Shown here: one piece after another, positions 60,188 through 64,000 of the stretch
Layout: every line of letters begins with the position of its first letter
Numbering within the stretch: position 1 is the first letter of the stretch
Source of the DNA: Lotus japonicus
Taxonomy: Eukaryota > Streptophyta > Magnoliopsida > Fabales > Fabaceae
Reading direction: 5' to 3'
Assembly: GCF_012489685.1 (NCBI RefSeq)
Contig: NC_080041.1
Coordinates: forward strand, 106,733,760-106,797,759
Length of the DNA stretch: 64,000 nucleotides
Made by a program: the position numbers and the translations under genes
The notes under the pieces: generated by a model
Told to the model about the DNA's origin: nothing
Seen by the model: only the letters and a program-made list of their open reading frames with translations
The model's database searches: none

Positions 60188-60339
60188 GAGGTAGTTATCA
60201 AGTGTAGAGGACTTTTTGGCTCATTTGAGAAACTGACACATGAAATTCAGCACTCTCTCTCTCATTCTCATTCTCTCTTAGCACAATCCTCTACTTCTAG
60301 GTACTATACCTCTCTTCAATGTTCATTCCAAGAACAGCA

Positions 60340-60805
60340 GGTTTGGGGATGAGGGGAACGGAAGCACAGGGAGGGTTTGTTTGGATTGTTCGCGGATCTT
60401 CTTCATCTGAAGCATCCTAGGGTTCCCTAGCTCTGTCACGGTGTGAAGAAGTATGGTAAAGGGGATTGGAGAAACATCTCTAGGAATTTTGTGACCACAA
60501 GAACACCCACTCAGGTTGCGAGTCATGCTCGAAAGTATTTCATCAGGCAGCTTATAGGAGGAAAGGATAAGAGAAGATCCAGTATCCATGATATCACAGT
60601 GGTCAATCTCCCCGAAACAAAATCCCCTCCGTCGTCTACTAGATCTCTCAGTGAAGGTTTCAAATCCACAGCAGAATCGGAGTATGGGCTGAGCTCCGGT
60701 GGAAGGTGGTGGCTGTGGCGGAGAGAAGAACCAGTGAGAAAGGGAGAAGAAGAAGGAGATGTGTCTATTTACTCTATTGCCCTTTTATCATCCATCAAAT
60801 CCTAA
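60340..60805 (+). pseudogene. DIVARICATA-type MYB gene fragment
   Basis: From 60446 the frame reads [16 protein letters not shown], then [17 protein letters not shown] and [14 protein letters not shown], the second MYB repeat of DIVARICATA-like transcription factors; the hallmark SHAQKYF is here SHARKYF. Upstream (60340-60445) the sequence resembles the preceding part of the repeat but has frame breaks and an insertion, so no intact start exists. After about 60640 similarity stops and the frame runs on into Gly/Glu-rich sequence to a stop at 60805. The first MYB repeat is absent. A truncated gene piece next to the retroelement LTR. Confidence 0.7.
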
Positions 60806-61606
60806 CCATTCAATAAAAGAATATTCCAAGATTCTGAGATCCAACAACATATGATGATGGTCCACCGGTGGACCAGTTTGAAAGTTCCCCACCCTAGTCC
60901 CCACCTCCTATCGAATACTAATTGTGAGACTAATATCTTATACTCAGTGTACTATGCGGTATATAGTGAATGAGTTATTTTTTTTTCTTTCTCTATAGTT
61001 GTTTGGAACCCCGACTACTTACTTAAGACTTTGTTTGAATTAGGGGGAGGAGGATGAAATAGAGGAGTGGAGTAGAGGGATATAGGTTCAAGCTTCCTCG
61101 AGTTCCACTATTTTCTATCATATTTATTCCATGGGAGGAAAGGAATGGAAAAATACTAATCACCTATAAAATTCTATTTCACCCCTTTCAACTCCCTCTA
61201 CAACTTCACGTTATTACCCTTTGCTTTCCCTTCATGTTAAACCTAGATCGAGTTGTAGATGTCTCACTAACTAATTCATTTACAATATTATCTCAAGGCT
61301 TATCTAAATGACCATAAGAAATACTTGAGTTAAATTACCATTGTCCTAGGTGGCCGATAAATAAAATTTTACCTCTATTTACTGAGACACTTAATGGTGA
61401 CACACAACTCAAATCGTAATAACTCCAGAAATTACATACTTTAGCCCCCAATCACTAACCGTAAAGCGATAGATGAGATGGCCAAATACATTTTTTTTTA
61501 TTCACAAAAATTAAAATTTGAACTTATGCACTTGATTGAATAGTTGTGATTTTACAAGTAAAATTACAAAAATATCCCAACCCATCACCTCCCCTTCCTA
61601 TGTAGA
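60806..61606. other. Intergenic, upstream of TAF6
   Basis: No gene or bounded repeat that I can support. Confidence 0.45.
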
Positions 61607-61887
61607 CAGACAGAGGGGAGTTGGGTTTGGCACCCCACCTATGGGGCTTGGCACCCCACTTTATCAAATACGGAATTTAAAGTTCCGTATTCTCCATATT
61701 GAATACGGAACTTAAAATTCCGTACTGTATTTAAGCATGCGTGTCACATTTTCAACCACTCATTATATACTAAAACAGATACGGAATTTTATTTTCCGTA
61801 TTGATACGAAAATTTAAATTCCGTATCTGTTTTAGTGGGGTGCAAAGCCTAAGGGGTGGGGCTCCAAACCCAACTCCCCAGACAGAG
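61607..61887. mobile_element. 263-bp MITE in the TAF6 promoter with 9-bp target duplication
   Basis: The element 61616-61878 has inverted ends GGGAGTTGGGTTTGG and is flanked on both sides by CAGACAGAG (61607-61615 and 61879-61887). Inside, short inverted motifs TACGGAA/TTCCGTA repeat at least six times, making several nested hairpins. The duplication length suits a MULE-type MITE. It lies about 270 bases upstream of the TAF6 start codon. Confidence 0.82.
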
Positions 61888-62144
61888 ACAGACTGTGACT
61901 CTCATTCATTCTCACAGTCTCATACATATGAAGTGAACCCCATCTCTCTTCAAAACCAATCACTCCTCCGTTTCACCGTCGTCTCGCAACTCCGGCGACT
62001 CACCTCACCGCTCACCGGAGACCCAGTTTCATCTAGGGTTTCCACTTCCCATCCCCAAATTTTCATGCTCTGAACTCTCAAATCGTTCTTCACACACACA
62101 AGTGTTTTCTTCCAGCAACTGGTGGTGTGTGTGTGTGATTGAAC

Positions 62145-64000
62145 ATGAGCATTGTTCCCAAAGAGACCGTGGAGGTTATTGCACAGAGTATTGGGATTAA
62201 CACCTTGTCTCCCGATGTTGCTCTTGCTGTTGCTCCTGATGTTGAGTACCGTATGCGTCAGATTATGCAGGTGCCCTTGTTTTTTAAGTTTCAAAGTTAT
62301 GATCTTTTCTTTATTTTTGCTTGTGGGCTTCAATCAATTTGGTGAATAAATTTGAAATTTTGAACAAAGAAGAGTGTTTGATGAAGTATGTAACATGGTG
62401 TAATATGGTTTGTTCAAACCCCAGGAAGCAATCAAGTGCATGCGGCATTCTAGGAGAACCACTTTGACAGTAGATGATGTTGATGCTGCACTCAACTTGA
62501 AGAATGTTGAAGTAAGTAAGCTTCTTAAGTAATTTGACTTAGTACCCGTTTGGATGCGAACTAAAGAGCACTTATTGAAGCTTGTTTAGTGTTTTTTCTA
62601 ATAGATAAGCTCCAATAAGCACGTATCCAAACGGGCTCTTAGATGACCGATAGAAGAAAAAAAATGTGTTTGAAGTGGTTGGCTAACTGTTTTTAAGAGT
62701 ATTTTCAGTCTTCCTGTTTGGTTATTTTGTCCATATATAATAGGGTTGTCACTTGTCAGTAAGTTGTTTGTTGTTCCAAATGAATCGTTGGTGCGGGGTG
62801 GGTGGTAATGGAATTAACGAGTGTTCAATGTTCTGGGCTAACTTCATATACAGTTCTGAAGTTAATATGTTTATTTGGGATGTGAGCTTTCAGAACATTG
62901 TTGTTGTAAGGGAATGAATCTGGCTCAATGTGTTAATTTTGTAGTGTTAATACTAGATGCATTGTTCCTTCTCTTCTTCTTTTTTTTTTGGACAGCAAAA
63001 AAAAAATGTTAGTAAATTAGTCCTCTCAGGGTTCGAACCCTGGACCCTTCACCCTAAAGCATGGATAATTTTCAATTGAGTGATGAACAATTGGTTCTGC
63101 GATGTCAGGATCTGTGTATAGCCAGGACAAAAGTTCTACGATTTCCCGATATTTGCAAATCGATGATGTATATTAGAACTGCCATCTAGAAACTTTTGGC
63201 AGTGATTTTTCATGGTGAAAAATTCTTAGTTTTTGTCTCTAATATCAATACCGCTTCTTGTTTTTCTTATGTCAGCCAATATATGGATTTGCATCTGGCG
63301 GTCCTTTACGGTTCAAAAGAGCTGTTGGACATAGAGATTTATTTTACATTGATGACAAGGATGTAGACTTAAAAGATGTAAGGGAGTACTAAATCATTGT
63401 CACTTCAATTGGATTTGAATTTTGAGTGTATCCCCTTTTTATAATCAGATTCCGTGTTAATCGTAGGTCATTGAAGCTCCTTTACCAAAAGCACCCCTTG
63501 ATACTGCAATTACGTGCCACTGGCTTGCCATTGAAGGTGTGCAACCTGCTATTCCGGAAAATGCTCCTATAGAGGGTAGGTATCTAACCTTGAGTGCTAC
63601 CTGTAGGTATTTTGTTCACAGATTAATTGTTCATGGTACAATACTTTAAAATTAGGAATCCTTGAGTTTATGCTTTTTCTTATGTTATCATTTCAATGTC
63701 ATTATGTATTGTTCTTTGTTCGTTCATGATGTCAAATTTTTTTATCGAGTTAGTGATTAGATTGTGAGATATGATAACTGAAGTGGGTTTTCTTATTTTT
63801 ATAGCTATGTAGCATGGCCATCTCACATGTGTACAATTTGTGGAAAACATGTATCAATATATTACCATTATCTTCATGAACCTTGATCATCAATTATAAA
63901 TGGTAGATATGCAAATTTATTAATCTAATTAAATATACTGAGTTTCACATATACATATGCATGTTTATAGCTACATATGTACTTTTGGAGATGCACATCA
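62145..64000 (+). CDS. TAF6: TFIID subunit TAF6, 5' part (four exons), cut by window
   Basis: Subunit of TFIID (in other eukaryotes TAF6 or a paralogue is also found in SAGA) that pairs with TAF9 through a histone fold to assemble the RNA polymerase II initiation complex in the nucleus. Exons 62145-62270, 62425-62511, 63276-63377 and 63467-63575 have GT...AG borders; the last ends in phase 1 and the next exon lies outside. Start [17 protein letters not shown]; an upstream TTG/AAC pair is not a start. The histone fold spans about residues 5-70 ([38 protein letters not shown]). Then [10 protein letters not shown] and [20 protein letters not shown], ending IPENAPIE; 141 residues visible of about 550. 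A CTAGGGTTT telo-box-like motif lies at about 62032 in the leader. No damage seen. Confidence 0.95.
62538..62642. mobile_element. Short hAT-like MITE in TAF6 intron 2
   Basis: Inverted ends TACCCGTTTGGATGCG and, reversed from the right, GAGCCCGTTTGGATACG enclose about 100 bases with AGCACTTATTGAAGC pairing to CAATAAGCACGT. Similar tip to the element at 19339. No clear target duplication. Confidence 0.55.
62985..63120 (-). repeat. tRNA-related (SINE-like) sequence in TAF6 intron 2
   Basis: GGGTTCGAACCCTGG at about 63030 is a perfect box-B-type palindrome next to an A/T-rich tract (62980-63008) that would be the tail on the minus strand. No convincing cloverleaf, so not a tRNA gene. Confidence 0.35.

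Larger units (their letters stand above)
57157..60339. mobile_element. Truncated Ty3/gypsy-type retrotransposon 3' portion with LTR
   Basis: From the junction at 57156 rightwards the DNA is GC-richer. It holds a spliced minus-strand ORF (57234-59164) and then LTR-like sequence. A TATA box (TATAAATAG at 60179-60187) with a CT-rich leader points in the plus direction, so the ORF is antisense to the LTR. Some plant Tat-lineage elements carry an antisense ORF between pol and the 3' LTR, which fits this layout. The LTR start is not certain (a purine run near 59540 is a candidate); its end is placed near 60339, where MYB-like sequence begins. Confidence 0.6.

Noticed and set aside
63020..63050. Possible tRNA gene from a perfect GGTTCGAACCC motif
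   Set aside because: No matching acceptor or anticodon stems; best read as a SINE-like remnant.

Overview
This is plant nuclear DNA: AT-rich, with intron-split genes using GT-AG splice sites and a dense load of plant-type transposable elements. The host genes (cytosolic HSP70, Dof, CASP-like, TAF6, DnaJ/ANJ1-type) and the repeat style suggest a dicot, probably a legume. The species call is inference only; nothing in the window proves it.

Host genes, left to right. (1) 1-2423 (-): cytosolic HSP70, two exons, cut by the left window edge about 50 residues before the family's usual C-terminus, with a TATA box and a heat-shock-element-like motif upstream. (2) 20909-22310 (-): Dof zinc-finger transcription factor, two exons. 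(3) 32663-32815 (-): first exon of an ANJ1/AtJ2-type DnaJ gene whose downstream exons are not visible. (4) 48016-49655 (+) and 54615-55654 (+): two CASP-like membrane protein paralogues with the same three-exon structure. (5) 60340-60805 (+): fragment of a DIVARICATA-type MYB. (6) 62145-64000 (+): 5' end of TAF6 (four exons), running off the right edge.

Most of the rest is transposon-derived. The best element is a 6.08-kb Mutator-like element (MULE) at 34884-40965 with about 430-bp, almost identical terminal inverted repeats and a perfect 9-bp target duplication. It has an uninterrupted three-exon MURA transposase gene (+, about 1146 aa) and a convergent two-exon gene (-, 160 aa) for a GRF-type zinc-finger, coiled-coil, membrane-anchored protein, an arrangement like mudrA/mudrB of maize MuDR. 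A non-autonomous relative with matching termini lies at 14451-18474 and was itself hit by a 2.84-kb solo LTR (15332-18168). Further long-TIR MULE-like elements lie at 11812-13275, 22755-24050, 41751-45570 (holding a nested hAT element and a nested MULE), 52820-53056 and 55893-57156 (truncated).

Other repeats: two RPA1-like OB-fold pseudogene fragments (4.8 and 7.8-8.3 kb) upstream of a Helitron-like 3' end at 9.9 kb; two more Helitron-like 3' ends at 26.0 and 28.15 kb; one end of a CACTA element (11.3 kb); LINE fragments (50.9 and 52.4 kb); copia LTR remnants; a truncated Ty3/gypsy-type element whose spliced ORF (57234-59164) is antisense to its LTR promoter; MITEs in the TAF6 promoter and intron; a perfect 210-bp tandem duplication (26773-27192). 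Remaining intergenic stretches are AT-rich with no gene I can support.
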